Source: Basidiobolus meristosporus CBS 931.73 (lineage: Eukaryota; Basidiobolomycota; Basidiobolomycetes; Basidiobolales; Basidiobolaceae). Taken from it: 64,000 nucleotides of DNA. Shown here piece after piece: positions 24,179 to 37,153 of the stretch. The position numbers and the translations under genes were made by a program. The stretch is from contig MCFE01000320.1 of the NCBI GenBank assembly GCA_002104905.1, positions 31,521 through 95,520 on the forward strand, given 5' to 3'. Numbering within the stretch: position 1 is the first letter of the stretch; the number at the start of each line of letters is the position of its first letter. Under the pieces are notes generated by a model. That model saw nothing but the letters and a program-made list of their open reading frames with translations. It made no database searches and had not been told where the DNA came from.

Positions 24179-24715
24179 TATAAATTCGTGTTCGAGAGGG
24201 GAAGTATTACAAAAAGTCCACCCACCACGGAGGATCAATAAAAAGGGGATTTCGTGACAAATCCATTGGAAAATTTCCAGGATTTTTTCATCCCAAGGGA
24301 GGGTCGAGTGATTTGCCAGCGTTCACCCCAAGTGAGGATCGAGTGATTTGCAAGCCTACCGTCCATCGAGCGGATTTTGCGGGATGCGCTCAAGTGGATT
24401 TGACCACAACAGATTGTAAACGAGTCGTCTGCATCGAGTACATTGTGCTCTGCATCGGGCCACGTGTTGAGAGAGAAGGTTCGTCTCCACGTATTTCTCG
24501 CTCGGTGAGAGTGACCGCATTAATTACATGAACATTTCCCTGGCGTGGGGCCCTTGACGCACATATTTCTCTCACGTACATGTTGAGTATTCAAACATCC
24601 CGCCATTGATCTGCACGTCAATAACACTCATGGCGCTCATATAAATGTGAATTCCTCTGCGGTTCTGGTAGATCCCAAGCCCAGTCTTTCTTGATCAATC
24701 CTCTTTCCTTTAACA
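24179..24715. promoter_or_regulatory. Divergent promoter of PRP17 and tyrosinase 2
   Basis: It contains a short imperfect direct repeat (GGTCGAGTGATTTGCCAGC / GATCGAGTGATTTGCAAGC, about 24302-24355) and a TATA-like ATATAAAT at about 24640, some 75 bases before the tyrosinase ATG. No gene is seen. Confidence 0.5.
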
Positions 24716-26115
24716 ATGCAGATGGCCAAAAAACTCGCACTTGCACTTCTCTTCGCCTCCTGCTCCGTCACTCTTGTCACTGGACAGGGCTGCGGTGGGA
24801 CCCGGGTAAGAAGAGAGTTCCGACAGCTCTCCAACGGTGAAAAGACCGCTTTCATCGAAGCGATCAACACTCTGAAGCAAAGCGGTGTTTATGATCGCTT
24901 GGTGAATGTTCATCTAACCTATGTCCCACACGCCCACTCCACCGCACCGTTCTTTACCTGGCATCGTGTTTTTATTCACCAGTTCGAGAATGCCTTGCGC
25001 GCGGTCAATCCCAGCCTCACATTGCCATACTGGGTATGTATCTATGTTGCCCACCAATCATCATTCCCACCTACTAGCTGAGCAGCTGGTTTATGCGGCG
25101 ATCCGTGCAGTCAAGCATGTCACAACCCCCTTTCCACTGCAGTGACTGACCAGGTTTCACCCTTGCTCTGTATGTAGGATTGGACAATCGAGGCAAGAAG
25201 CCCGGAGAACAGCGAGATATGGAGATGGTTTGGAGGGAATGGAAACGGTGTTGGCGACAGCTGCTTGACCGAGGGACCATTTGGTGGCTGGGAAGCGCGA
25301 TTCCCAAGACGCCACTGCTTATCACGACGATGGGATGGTGGTCGTTCTATCTCGTCCTTCTGGTCTCGCCAATCACTCAACAACATAATTCGTCGCTCTC
25401 GTGATTACGACGAGCTACGCGAATACATCGAACCTGGCCCCCATGCAGCTGTCCACTTTGGCGTAGGTGGTGACTTCAGGGTGATGTCAAGTCCCAACGA
25501 GTAAGTCAGGTTTCCCACCATTCGTCTCCCTTCGGCCATGAGCCTTACACTGCTATCCTGCCCAACTTTAGCCCACTATTCTGGATGCACCATGCCTTTG
25601 TCGACAAGATCTGGGCCGACTGGCAAGAGGCAAATCCCTCCTTGGCTAACGACTACAGCGGGACAAATCAAATGGATGGAAATCCCGCGACGGCCAACGA
25701 TCCATTGGATCCATTTGGATACAGTGTTCAAGATATTCTGCACACCAGCGCTCTGTGCTATCGATATGCCGGCGGGCGAAACCGGCGCTCGATCGAGCTT
25801 GAGAAGCGGGCGGTGGCCGATGAGTCCATCGACGTGCTTCTCACCACGCAGAAGATGAACTTCACGCTTAGCGAGCTGCTGGAGAAGGTGGTCGCCATGG
25901 ATCGACCAAACTACAGCAGCATCTTCGGGCTACCAGGTTCCCTTGACCGGGATTCCAAGGAGATGAACGTCCCCGCAGCATTGGACCTTGAATACATCAA
26001 CATGTATGGATTCGACGTGCGTAAAGTACGTACGGTGGAGATCGAGAACGCCCTTTGGATCAAGCAGTTGAATCAGCTGGCTAGCACAGAGGCAGCACGG
26101 AGTCTTTTAGAATAG
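24716..26115 (+). CDS. Secreted tyrosinase 2 (type-3 copper monooxygenase)
   Basis: Same enzyme type as the gene at 19931-21379 and arranged as its inverted copy. Three exons fit: 24716-25033, 25178-25500 and 25572-26115, giving 394 aa. The exon 1 and exon 2 lengths (318 and 323 bases) are identical to those of tyrosinase 1. The signal peptide (MQMAKKLALALLFASC) differs slightly. CuA (HAHSTAPFFTWHRVFIHQFE) and CuB (VHFGVGG; MHHAFVDKIWADW) are complete. Intron 1 is also nearly identical between copies, while exon 3 has diverged (about two-thirds identical by eye) and the Ser/Thr/Asp tail of tyrosinase 1 is missing. The His of WHRV and the first-exon HAH are the expected CuA ligands. Confidence 0.92.
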
Positions 26116-26255
26116 AGTTTGCCTAGAGAGATCACATGATACCTTTGATATTGATTGAATAAATGCGTCCGTTTCAGTCCAGTGGAAGCCAGGTTTAATC
26201 CGGGTGTTTATTGATATGAGTTAGAGAGGATTGGGATTGGGATCGGGATCGGGGT

Positions 26256-28465
26256 CTACATATTCCTTGATTGCATCAAGCTAGACTGTGTGCTGGAAAC
26301 ATCCTTGAGCTGGGCATTCAGCGAGGAGGAGTTCTGATCGATCCACTCCAGTGAAGTCAAGTGGGCATTCAGGATCTGAACGATCTGCGCGATCTACAAA
26401 GAAGTCACGTTAGGAGCTGCTGAAAGACTGGGTGGGTTAGGGTCATCTACTTACCGGATCCTCATCATCCTGCGCCTCCTTGGTGCCCGAGAGTACGGCG
26501 GATTGGTTGATTTCATCGATCATGGTGGCCAGGTTCTTGGACATGTCGTCGAGCTGCTTGTTCAATCCTTCGGCCAGGTTGTAGGCCTTTTCTCTTTCCT
26601 CGTCGGCCGGCTGGACTCCCTCGCCGCGAGCCAAGCCCCCGTCGAGCAACTCACGGACCTGAGATTCGTACGCGTCGAGGATGCTCGAGAGCTCTTGCTG
26701 CTGTGAGTCGATGTATTCGAGATTCTGGTCGATGTTGGCCTGGGTGGCCTCGGCCGCCACCGTCTCGGTATAAAGCTTCGAGATCTTCTCCCCATTCTCC
26801 ACCAGGACCCGGTCCCATTCCGCCACCTCCACCGCTTGCTCATGGAACTTCTTGGTATACTGGGTGAGCTCGGAGCTCCATTTGTTCAGGATCTCGTCCA
26901 TGGTCTTGTTCTTGAAAGTGGATGTGGTGGGTGTGCTGGCGGCAGCAGTCGAGGCGCTAAGTGTACTGTCAGCCGGTTTCGAGGTGAGTGTAGGATTGGT
27001 ACTGGAAAGTGGGGAAATGGCCGGTTGGCTGGTGGTGGTGGTGGTGGAGAGGCTTGTGGCTGGCTTGGATCCTAAAGAGAATCCAGTGGTTGAAGCCGCA
27101 GTGGTAGCTGGAGCACTACTTTCTGTGGACTTGGCACCAAAGGAAAATCCTGAGGCAGCAGCGGGTTGACTGCTAGTCGTAAGGCCTGTAGAAGCGGCGG
27201 GGGCAGACGCGGCGGCGGAAACGGCTGACTTGGCACCAAAGGAGAATCCTCCAGATGTGGCAGGAGCGGCGGGCTTATCTCCCAAAGTTAGTGTGCTGGT
27301 AGTGTCGGGCTTGGAAGGAGTCGACGTAGGGGTTGTGCTGCCAAAGAGTCCAGTGCTAGGTGTAGCTGAAGGGGTCGATGGGGCTGGCGTAGATGCACCA
27401 AACGAGAATCCGCCTGCAGGTTTAGCAGCGGCTGTAGAAGTGGCTGTAGAGGTAGCTGGAGTTGCTGCGGAGGCACCAAAGCTAAAGCCGCCAGAAGTTG
27501 CCGGAGTGGTGGCTGTTGGCGTGGCAGCAGGAGCTGCTGTGGAAGTACCAAAGCTAAATCCACCGGTGGTTGCTGGAGCAGCAGTTGTATTGGTGGGGGC
27601 TGGGGTCGAAGTGGTAGCACCAAAGCCAAATCCACCAGCAGTGGCGGGTGCAGCGGCCGTAGTAGCAGCTGGTGTTGTGGTAGACGAGCCAAAGCTAAAA
27701 CCACCGGGGGCCGCAGGGGTAGTGGTTGTGGTAGCAGCTGGTGTGGAAGTAGAAGAGCCAAAGCCGAACCCGCCAGTGGTAGCAGGAGTAGCAGTTGTGT
27801 TGGAGGCTGCTGAGCCGAAGCTAAAGCCACTAGGTGCGGCGGGAGTAGCAGCAGCAGTAGTGGTAGCTGGGGTAGAGGCAGCGGCCGAAGAACCAAAGCT
27901 GAATCCGCCGGAGGCTGCAGGGGCAGTAGCGGTGGAGCCAAAACTAAAACCACCGGTGGCAGGCTTTACTGAAGATGTGGTAGTTGAAGCAGGTTGGGTA
28001 GTGTTGCCTGTGGTGGAGCCAAAACTAAAGCCTCCAGTGGCGGGCTTCGCGGCAGGAGTGGAACTAGCATTGTTGCTTGCGAAACCGCCAAATCCTGAGG
28101 CTGGCGTTGTGGACGAAGCGCCTGAACCGAACGAAAATCCGGAGGTGCCTGTGGTTTGAGTGTTGGCTGGAGTACTAGAGCCACCAAAGGAAAATCCTGA
28201 TGATTGTGTGTTGGATCCTAAGCAACAACACGAAAGTGTTAAACCCTGAACAACGACAGCGGGTGTACGGCGACTTTGCCCGATATTTGGACCGACTTCC
28301 ACTCAATCAAATAGCAAATGTCTTACCAGTGGCACTGGAACCGAAGGAGAATCCGGACGCGGGTTTACTCGTATTATTATTACCAAAGCTGAATCCGGCT
28401 TGGAAAAGGAAGAAGGGCGTTAGAATTGAGCGTAGTATCTTCGTGATGGGGATCTACTTACACAT
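26256..28465 (-). CDS. NSP1: FG nucleoporin Nsp1/Nup62
   Basis: It is a central-channel nuclear pore protein. The N-terminal ~440 residues carry over 20 GFSFG/GFGFG repeats spaced by Thr/Ala/Ser-rich linkers, the permeability barrier. The C-terminal ~180 residues are a coiled coil starting near FKNKTMDEILNKWSSEL, the Nsp1_C domain that binds Nup57/Nup49 (Nup54/Nup58) and Nup82. Exon structure: a 4-base first exon ATGT (28465-28462), a second exon at about 28400-28327 (FSFGNNN, GFSFGSS), a large exon from about 28216, then a last exon starting near 26394 and ending with TAG 26256-26258 (IAQIVQILNAHLTSLEWID). The codon repeat leaves a long open frame on the opposite strand, which is not a gene. 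Confidence 0.93.
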
Positions 28466-28724
28466 TGTCTAGAAAAATACTCAAGGAGGAATCGCTGGTA
28501 ACAACTGGTGTTAATTCAAGCAGATTATTTACAATTCAAGAAAAAAAACTAGCTCCTGATGAAGCAAACACCGTGGACGGTTGGTGATGTTTAATTTAAG
28601 CGGGGAGCAGGCAATCAATGATAAATCAAAGCTGGGTTAGTGTGAAGTTTTCTATATTTAATTAACTTTTAAGCCAAACATGATTTGGTAGATAAACCGG
28701 AAGTACAAATAAATATGCGGCTGA

Positions 28725-31360
28725 CTAGAAATCCAGATCCAGCAGATTGCCAACGTTCTGCGAGTTGGCGGACATCGCATTAATATTATTGCTGTATGGA
28801 TTGGCCATGGAGACGGTATTGGCATATGGGTTGTTCAACGGGACAGGTGCAGGGTTGGTGGTGTAGGGGTTGTCATTTGTGTTGTATAAGCTGATGTTGT
28901 AGGGATCATTGGCAGCGGAGGTGGCTTGCGGGGTAGAAATGCTAGAGTACGACGGGGATTTCTGGCTCTGGTTGAGCAATTTCGAGGCTGGTAGGTGTCG
29001 TGGCTTGACTCCCTTTATGAATGTGGTGGGGGGCTTATGGTAGATCGAGGCTAAGCTGGAGATATTCAGCAGAAGCTCGTCTAATAAGTGAGTATCCATG
29101 TTGTCGGACTCGGTGGAGATTTGTGGTTTGTCCGACAAGAGGACAGCCTGAAAGAGCGTGAATACAGCGGCCGGGACAACCTACGTAAATAAACGTACCT
29201 TGGCGGCGGCAGGGTCGGTGGACAGAAGTCTCCAATAGATATATCCACGGTCTCTGAGGTCTGGATTATCCACCTCCTCGGTGGCCCATTTCAGAACTCT
29301 GGGAACCAACTCCTGGCCAGCACTGGGCCTTTTGATGAAGAGCTTGATGGTCGCCGTGAGCAATGCTAGTTGGACCTGCTGGCGGTCAATACTCAGCCGA
29401 TACATGCAGCGCTTCTCTCATAAAGTTACCTCGGTTGTCTCCTCCAAAAAGGTATCCAGGAAGCCCTCAAGGACTTCGTAGGAGTTTTCGATTCTCTCGG
29501 CATACTGTCCAATAATCCAGATCATGGCTACCTTGGCTTCAGGCTCATCCAAGCTGTCCAAGTTCTCACAGAGCTTGTTGATGATGCTCTCGTACTGGTT
29601 GGGATACTTGCGGAAAATGTCCTAAGTGGAGGGGCTCGTCAGCAGCCGTAGGGTCCAAGGCACCGGGCAAACACTCACCTTGATGACAACGATGGCTTCT
29701 TGGACAACGTAATTCACTTTGGTTTGGATGAGGTCCAGTAGTGTTTCAATGCACCGCTCCGCTGCGGACTCGATCTTGATGGCGAGACGGCCTATGCACC
29801 GAACAGCCTTTCTTACGAAATCAACATCGACTTCAGTAGCGTATCTGTCAACAGTAAGGTGAGCGAGGTTTCGTAGGGCCGGGTGGCGTGGCATGCTACT
29901 GACTCTTTGAGCTCCATAAGCACCTGGTTCACGTTGGTGACATTGGCCAATCTAAAAATGATCTCAAGTTTGGCCAGCTTCACGTAGATCGGGTCATCGT
30001 ATCTGCAGAAGAACACCTTCATTTCATTTTTGAGAACATCGGGCCGCTTCTGGATGATCAACAGGATGTTGCGAAGGGCGACGTATTGAACCTCGGGCTC
30101 ACTAGATAGCAGGGTGACTGAGAAATGGGTCAGAGACTTGCGAGGCTCAGCGGTGAAGAGCACATCCTACCAAGCGGCGGGGAGAGTTTCTTGCACAGGT
30201 TGGTGATATCCTCCTCCTTCGTCATGTAGTTCATCAGGTACATGATTAGTTTGACAGCGGTGAGAACTACACTGGAGTTGGCGTGCTGAAGGCGAGGAGC
30301 AATGCGCTCGACTAGCAGTTCGGTGTCTCCGGGCTCCTGGGGGACCACATACATCAATGCCTCCAAGATGTAGCTTTGGCCCCACCTACAAGCAAACCAA
30401 AAGAGGTCAGAGTGCTGACGCTTGTCTCGTGCTCGCTCGCGAAAACTTACTCGGAGCATTCGTTGAGGGCGGCGATCAGCTTGGTGGCTATGGTCATGTT
30501 CAGATTCATCCCGATGTTATCGGATCTCTCCGAAATCTCCGTCAGCGCGGCTACTGAATTGGCGACAACCTTGGTATCGAGTGGGTTGGAGTTTGGTTAT
30601 GAGGCGCTGTAGCGGAGAATCGAGTAAAACCTACCGTGGGGTTAGAATCAGCAAGCATATCGCGAAGCATGTTGACAAAGCCCTCCTCTTCAACAAGCTC
30701 GCTGTCATGCATATAGAGTTTGGCTACACATATCGCTGCGGTCTTACGAACGTACGGGTCTTGATCCCGCAGGCAACGACGTAGTGGGTCGCACAAGGAG
30801 TCAATGGCTTGCTCAACGTTGATGTAGCTCATGGTACGAATGGCGAGTGCGCGAATCAGGGGGTTCGAGTCTGTGATGTCCTATAGCGGGAGGGTTTCTT
30901 AACACTCGTGATTGCGAACCTAATCCGCTTCTGGTCGAGCCACTTACCTTCAAGAAATAATTGACTGCCATACCCGCCATTTCGGGCTTGCTTCTAGCGT
31001 AGTTGATCAGGTATAGATAGACCATTTTCTTGACCTCAAGACTGGGGATTTCCATACAGGGCAGGACATCCTGATACAGCGAAGACATATCATTTCCCAT
31101 GGTCATGTTGGCGACAATCTTCTTCATGACCACTTTCTTTCTAGCATATTTGACATCTTTTTTGTCGGAATTGAGCTCCGCCCGAAGCTCCTGGATTTTC
31201 CCTGTTCAAATGGCAGTTAGTAGGGGCCTGTTTAGAATGAGTAGCGCCGAACACTGTTAGATGCACGAATGGGATGGAGGAAACCAGATGGGGAAAGGCT
31301 TAATGAAAGCTGAACGAGGCTAGAAAACGAACCTCTTTGGAAGTACTTTGCGTCAGACAT
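28725..31360 (-). CDS. APL2: Beta-adaptin, AP-1 (or AP-2) complex large subunit
   Basis: It is a subunit of the clathrin adaptor for trans-Golgi/endosome (AP-1) or plasma membrane (AP-2) sorting. It starts [10 protein letters not shown] at 31360, with an intron in the Gly codon. Order: helical trunk with [58 protein letters not shown] and DSNPTVVANS-type repeats; then [16 protein letters not shown] and [13 protein letters not shown]; then a hinge with many Asn/Tyr-Asn-Pro repeats. The C-terminus NLLDLDF contains a clathrin-box-like LLDLD. There is no appendage domain, as in other fungal beta subunits. About ten introns interrupt it. I favour AP-1 from the overall sequence feel, not from a decisive motif. 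Confidence 0.88.
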
Positions 31361-31950
31361 AGTAGGTTTTTGTCAACTGAAGCGTGTGGAAGGTGCGGAC
31401 AGGTAGTGAGTTTTGTATGGATGATTAAGAATCCCATCAAATTAACCAGCATCGATCATCAAGCGGGTTCTTAATTACAATGACTATTTATTTGAACAAT
31501 GAATCTAACAGTATCATGTTGAGCTGTCACTACTTCTAGGGTTACTGGTGGTTTACATATGGAGTTGCTGCTTCTTACTGTGCTCGAATCACTCGACTAT
31601 ATACAAAGACCCAGCCAACTGCATCTATCGCGCTTTGTGCCCAAAAACGATTATCAAGGGGAGTAAGCGAAAGAAAGGCGGCAGTGGTATCCAGTTAGCA
31701 TGTAACGTTACGGTGCGAGGTTTGCATGGATTCAACAATATGAAAGGACAAAGACAGGAAAGAGAAGTAGTTGAACAAAGATGCTGATAAAAATCACCGT
31801 GGCAGATGGTGAGTAGAGGGGGGTGGGTGGTGGATACAATTAGTTGTGGCTAGCATGAGCTCTCAGAGAAGCTCGAATCAGTTTGTTCTTTTTACGCTTT
31901 ACCTTCACCACGAAAGGGACGGATTTGAGAGAATTAAATTAATGCTATTA
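31361..31950. other. Intergenic region between beta-adaptin promoter and SepH 3' end
   Basis: It is a mixed-composition stretch with no frame that I can support as coding. An AATTAATGCTATTATTATT stretch near 31935-31955 surrounds the SepH stop region. Confidence 0.55.
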
Positions 31951-34900
31951 TTATTGCTCCACTCTCTTGGGCACGGATTGCTCCTTGAATTGCTGCAGCA
32001 TTTCTTTGGCAATCTCCCGCACAAGAACAGCAGTGTCCTCTTGGCTTAGCCTATCAACCAGTGGAAGTAGGCTGTAATCACTGACCAGTCCCTTCGGGCT
32101 CAGACTATAATCATAGACCGAACGCAAAATGCGAAGCAAGTTCAGGCGGACCGAGGCTTTTGGATGATTCAGCTTCTCCAGCAGCTTCTCCATGAAGTTT
32201 GCCTTCGCAATGCCTCGATTGACCGGCTTAGAAAGCCGCATCAGCTTATGAAGCGGCTCCAGGAGGTTGATGAAGCTGTTGTTTTTCGCGTAGATGAAAG
32301 CCTTGATGATGGTGCGGATGTTATCTGGAAGCAGCAGAACCGCTTCCACAGCCGTGGGTTCGTCTTGGACCCTGGACAAGAAACGAAAGTAAATCCGATG
32401 ATCAACAACGACATCTCCACTCCCAACCCTTACCACACGAGTATGGCCTCCATGGCGTTCACCTGCCAATAGGGGTCTAAGAGCAGGGAGATATACAGCT
32501 GCAACCCGTTGTGCCGTTGCAGAGCGTACCGACATATGCGCCCCGCATGGGCCATCTGACAAAGGATCGGAAGCGCAAACTGTCTCATGGGGCTGTTCAT
32601 CTCCACGAAGTGCTGCAGATGCGGAATCAGCCCTGAACCAGCGGCTATCTCTTGCCGGTTCTTGTTGATATGGCACAGGTTGAACATCACGTTGAGGATT
32701 TGGTTGCTGGTCTCGGTAAAGTAGATGGACGCACTACGATCGAGGCATGCGGTTAGAATCTGGATGGCGTTCACCTTCTGCAGCGTCTCGAGGGTCGAGG
32801 AGTTCATCGAAATGTTCTTGACACACTTGAGCATTTTGAGGAAGAGGTCTGGAGGCAGGTTCATCAGCTCGTTCAGGATTCCTGGAAAGACGGCGGGTAA
32901 GTATGGCAGGGAGCTCCCCGAGGCGAACACGGGACTTACTTTTGAGAACATGTCTAGTGGCCATCAACTCCCGGATGTTGTTGTCTGCCTGAGAGAAGAT
33001 GAGGAAAATGTTGGCTACCTTGGTGAGATACTTCAGCGCCAATGGGTCATCATCCATCAAAGTATGGTGCAAGACATTTGCAAGGGGCTCCAGGAAGCCG
33101 CTCTTCGCGAACAGATGGCAGAAATCGTTCTTCGGCGTGGGTCCCTTGGAGACATATCGGATTAGCCATCGTGAAGACGATGAGGGCAGCAGGACTTACG
33201 TTCAACTCAAAGATACTGGAGATGCCGTTGATTCCGATCCACACCAGCTCCTTCTCGACGCGATAGTCCTCTTCCAAGAAGTCCACCAGCACCCTTAGTC
33301 CACGGCAGGAGATGAACATCTGCAACGTCAGAGTGCTTGTGTGGCACATTTGCTTGATGAAATAGGCGGCTTCTATTCGGATGTTGCGATGGTATTTCCT
33401 GCTTGCAAAGTCCATGACCACCGGGATGCCGCCCACCAGACAGAGATACTCTTGGATCTCCTTGTTGTTGTAGATGATCTGGAGAATACACCGCTTCGAT
33501 TAAACAGGGACCCCTTAGGGAGTGCACAGCGCGACAGTACCTGGTTGATGATCTGAAGAAGCTTCCCAACTATCGACTCCTTCGTCGAGGCTTGAAGGAT
33601 CTCCATGATTGGGATAATCCCGTGGTACGAGATGAATTTGCTCCTCATCTCCGGATGGTCGATCAATATCCCGATCTAGCAAGCCGCTGGTTAGTGCGCG
33701 GGAAGGGAAGGCAAGCGGGAAAGAATTAGGAAGGGAAGGCAGGCGGGAAAGAATTAGGAAGAGAAGGCAGGCGGGAATGAATTAGGAAGGGAAGGCAGGC
33801 GGGAATGAATTACCATGCGGGAGCAGATCTCTGACACCTCCTCCTCGGACTTGTCTGACTGCAGCTCTTTGATAAGCTCGGTGATTTCGTTGCAGATACG
33901 GGCCAGCTTGTCTTTCGCCATATTTGCTTCCAAGTCTGCACGAGCGATTAGTACACAGCGCAATACGACTTCAGCTCGTGGACAGTACCCATCTCTTCGA
34001 AGTCCTCGTCAATATTCGCAAAGGGGTCATCGGAGTCGCTCTCGCACTCGTCGGTCAACTGTATGCACAAGGGTAAGCTGTGGTGCGGCTGGGAGTCGCG
34101 AATGGCGGAGCCTCTTACCATGGATTTGAACCCATATTCAGGATTGAGCTGCAGCGTTTGGAATGTGGTGGCCTCGACGTCTATGGTGGAAATGGTTAGC
34201 CCTTCCTGGCGGGAACATATGGGGGCCCGTGGATTACCGATATGCGATTTCCCGAAGAGATCGGAGTAATCATCCTCCTCCGTCTCCATGTACTGGCTTA
34301 TTCCCCTGGACTTCCTACTGTCTACGTCCAGCAAGTTGGCTTGCAGTCGCCGCTGCAGGGCGCCATTGCTGGGCATGTCCTGGTCGGCAAGCTTCACGGT
34401 GGCAAAGGCTTAGTCGGCAGCGGGGCGAATGGAGGACATGTGAGTGGTTACCCTGATTGTTTCGAGCTTGCCCACGATGATCTCGTCTGGGGGAGAGTAC
34501 TCGTCGAATTCCTCGATGTACGTCTCCACCCTGATGCAGCTTTCTTCCTGGAGGCCCCCCTTCTTCATCCTAGAGAGCGACAGGTCGGAGTCGGATACAA
34601 TGAAGTCATCGTCCCAGATGTCCTCGTCCGTCTCCGGCTCGATCGAGGTGGAGGCCAATTTGGCTTTGATCGGGGCAGGAGACGGATACGGGGAGAACGT
34701 CAGGTTGAATAGCTTCTCGGCATTTGGCCGGGTCGGGATGCCCCCGTCCATATCTAGCAAAACCGCCTGTTAGTTGCCAGGGTGATGGCGCAAGCACGAG
34801 AGGCCGGCTTACCCTCCGGCGATCGGTAAGTGGCCGCGAATTTTTTCCTTCTTTCCGAGCTGTTCATGTTCACTCGCGGGGAGGAATAGGTTTCTAGGGG

Positions 34901-36295
34901 TGGGAGTGGGTCAGGCATGGATCGGCCGATGTCCCGCGGCAACACACTCTACCTTTCAGGGCGGCGTTCCAGAGCTGGACACTGCGGACATCCTCGTCAA
35001 ATTTGCTGGAGACTTGCGACCTGAATACACTCTTGTGGAACAGTAAGTATCTCTGGTCGAGGCACAGCAGTCGATGGTCGTACCCGCTTGAGAACACTCT
35101 GGATCCAGGGATGCTTCAGCAACTTCTTGGCCGACACTCGCAGATTCTGATCCTTCTGGAAGCACTGCATCAGAAAATCCTTGACTCCCTAGATAGATGG
35201 TGGTTAGTTGGGGTGCCACCGGGCGCTATCGGCAACTTGCTTACTGATGAAGCTCCTTCCGGAAGTGGCGGATGCTCATCTTGAACTATTCTGAACAAGG
35301 CAGGCATCGGGGACAGGCTGTAGTAGGGCGGATCCCCCTCCAGCATCTCCACTACAGTACACCCTACGCTCCTGTATAGTTGATTTAATAGAAGGTTTGA
35401 CTTGCTGCAATGCAACTCAACACTTGCCATATATCGGAGGCAGTGGTAGCCCCAGACAGCTCTATCACCTCCGGCGCCACTGGATAGATTTGATGGCTGC
35501 GTTAGCCAGCATTTAGCGGGTGACAATGGCAAAAATACATACTCCAGTAGGGGGAGCCCACCACCGAGCTGTCCTTTCGATGTGCTATCGTCGCCACACC
35601 AAAGTCAGCCAATTTCACTTTTCCATCTTTAGTCGAAAGTATATTTGCGCATTTGATATCTCTGTGGATTACCCCCTGCTCGTGAAGATAAAACAGTCCC
35701 TCCAGTACCTGGGTAACGTAGACTGCAACCAAGTTTTCTGGGAATTTGCCGAAGCGCTTGCTGATGGTCTTCAACGAGCCGTTCTCGCAATATCTGCAGG
35801 TTCCAACAGAAGGTCAGTCAAAGGCACGCCAGATACAACACAAAAGACCGTAAACTGTACTCTAGAATTATGTTCAAATGATCCTCTGTCTTTATGAAGC
35901 CGCCGTATTTGACGATGTTTTGATGCTGGGCCAAGTCGAACCTGTCAGTACAAAAGAGAGATTCATAACTACCGGTGGGGTTACCTTTAACTTCTTCAGC
36001 AAGTCGATTTCCATCTAAAGGCCAAGAATAGGGTGAGTGGTGGTGAGCGGAATTAGATGACCCCCAAACCCTTTACCATTATCACATCTAGCTCTGTACT
36101 AGGGATGTTCGTTAACTTTATTTGCTTTATCGCCACCACCTCCCCATTATGAAGGTTCAGCCCTCGGTATACAGAACCGAAAGCGCCTTTCCCTATGCGA
36201 TCCCCTAATTGCTGGAGAACAAAGTAAGAAACAGCTTCCTTGCCCAAGTCGTGGATTCGGTAACTCACATAATCACGGATTAAAGTCGAAGCCAT
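31951..36295 (-). CDS. sepH: SepH/Cdc7-type Ser/Thr kinase of the septation initiation network
   Basis: It is the fungal counterpart of S. pombe Cdc7, Aspergillus SepH and plant MAP3K-epsilon, acting at spindle pole bodies to trigger septation. The kinase domain starts at about residue 25: glycine loop [23 protein letters not shown] lysine, catalytic loop [16 protein letters not shown], then [23 protein letters not shown] and [13 protein letters not shown] disordered acidic linker follows (around 34000-35000). The C-terminal half is a HEAT/ARM region ([39 protein letters not shown]-like, [23 protein letters not shown]), ending [10 protein letters not shown] near TAA 31951-31953. Start ATG 36295; roughly 1100-1200 aa. 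There are many introns; one carries a 28-bp tandem repeat. Confidence 0.92.
33702..33813. repeat. 28-bp tandem repeat (4 copies) in a SepH intron
   Basis: The unit AAGGGAAGGCAGGCGGGAAA plus GAATTAGG occurs four times in a row with few changes, filling most of the intron that spans about 33677-33812. Confidence 0.85.
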
Positions 36296-37153
36296 GCTGC
36301 ATATTTCAGAGTAAGCACACCACTCTCAAGCCTAAAGCGGCACCAATGCTCACACTCCCATTACCTTTAACGTATGGATCACTGGTGATTTGCTGGTAAT
36401 CCCAATTCAGATGACTAATTAAACTTAAATGGAAAAAGGTTATTTAATTAGAGCGGATTGATTAAACGATCCCATCAATGATTAACTTAGTTGAAACGTA
36501 ATCATAACTGCCTACCAGGGATGCCGCCCTCCCCTCACTCATGACGGGTTGTCAAAAATATGCGATTATTTGTAATTGTAAACAAGATTGGCTGGATTGA
36601 TTTGTATTGGGTTGGATACGTGATTTTTTGAACAAATTAGATTGAGTGATTCAAAATTCAATTGAAGGAGAGATACCAGGAGGGGCAAAGGAAATAAGTA
36701 ACTTGAACTGGCTGAAGGTGACCTTTCGTGTTGTTGCCACCGGTAGGTTTCTTTTAAAACTATTCTCTTTTCTCCCTTGTTCCAAAGCGCTTTCTCGTCC
36801 ATCCTTTTCTTACTCTGTCTCCCTTTCTTCCGATCACTCACCCACCTCAACATCATCGTTGCGTACGTGACCGATTTTCAACCACCACACGCTCCCACTC
36901 TAATCTATATTATGTGTCACCCCCCCCCACTTGTCAAAGCAACCACTCTACTCCATGCTCCTCCTATCCTCCCTCCACAATACCCTTTTGATCAGCCCAT
37001 AAGCAAATTCGAGTGCTTCCAACACATTTCTAATCAAACGTATAGAAATTTTTCTATTACTCTATTTTCTTGATGCTTCCTTTTTCCTGCGTGCCTTTCA
37101 TCTTATTAACAACCATACTTAGTTTTGTTTTTGGTCTTAGTTGATAATACACA
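36296..37153. promoter_or_regulatory. Divergent promoter of SepH and Ars2
   Basis: No gene is supported. Bases 36740-37130 are strongly pyrimidine-rich on the plus strand (runs such as TTCTTTTCTCCCTTG and CCCCCCCCC), a common feature upstream of fungal start sites. The 37140s read TGATAATACACAATG into the Ars2 start. Confidence 0.5.

Noticed and set aside
27230-28159. 309-aa plus-strand ORF rich in Ala/Val/Pro
   Set aside because: It is the antisense shadow of the NSP1 FG repeats.
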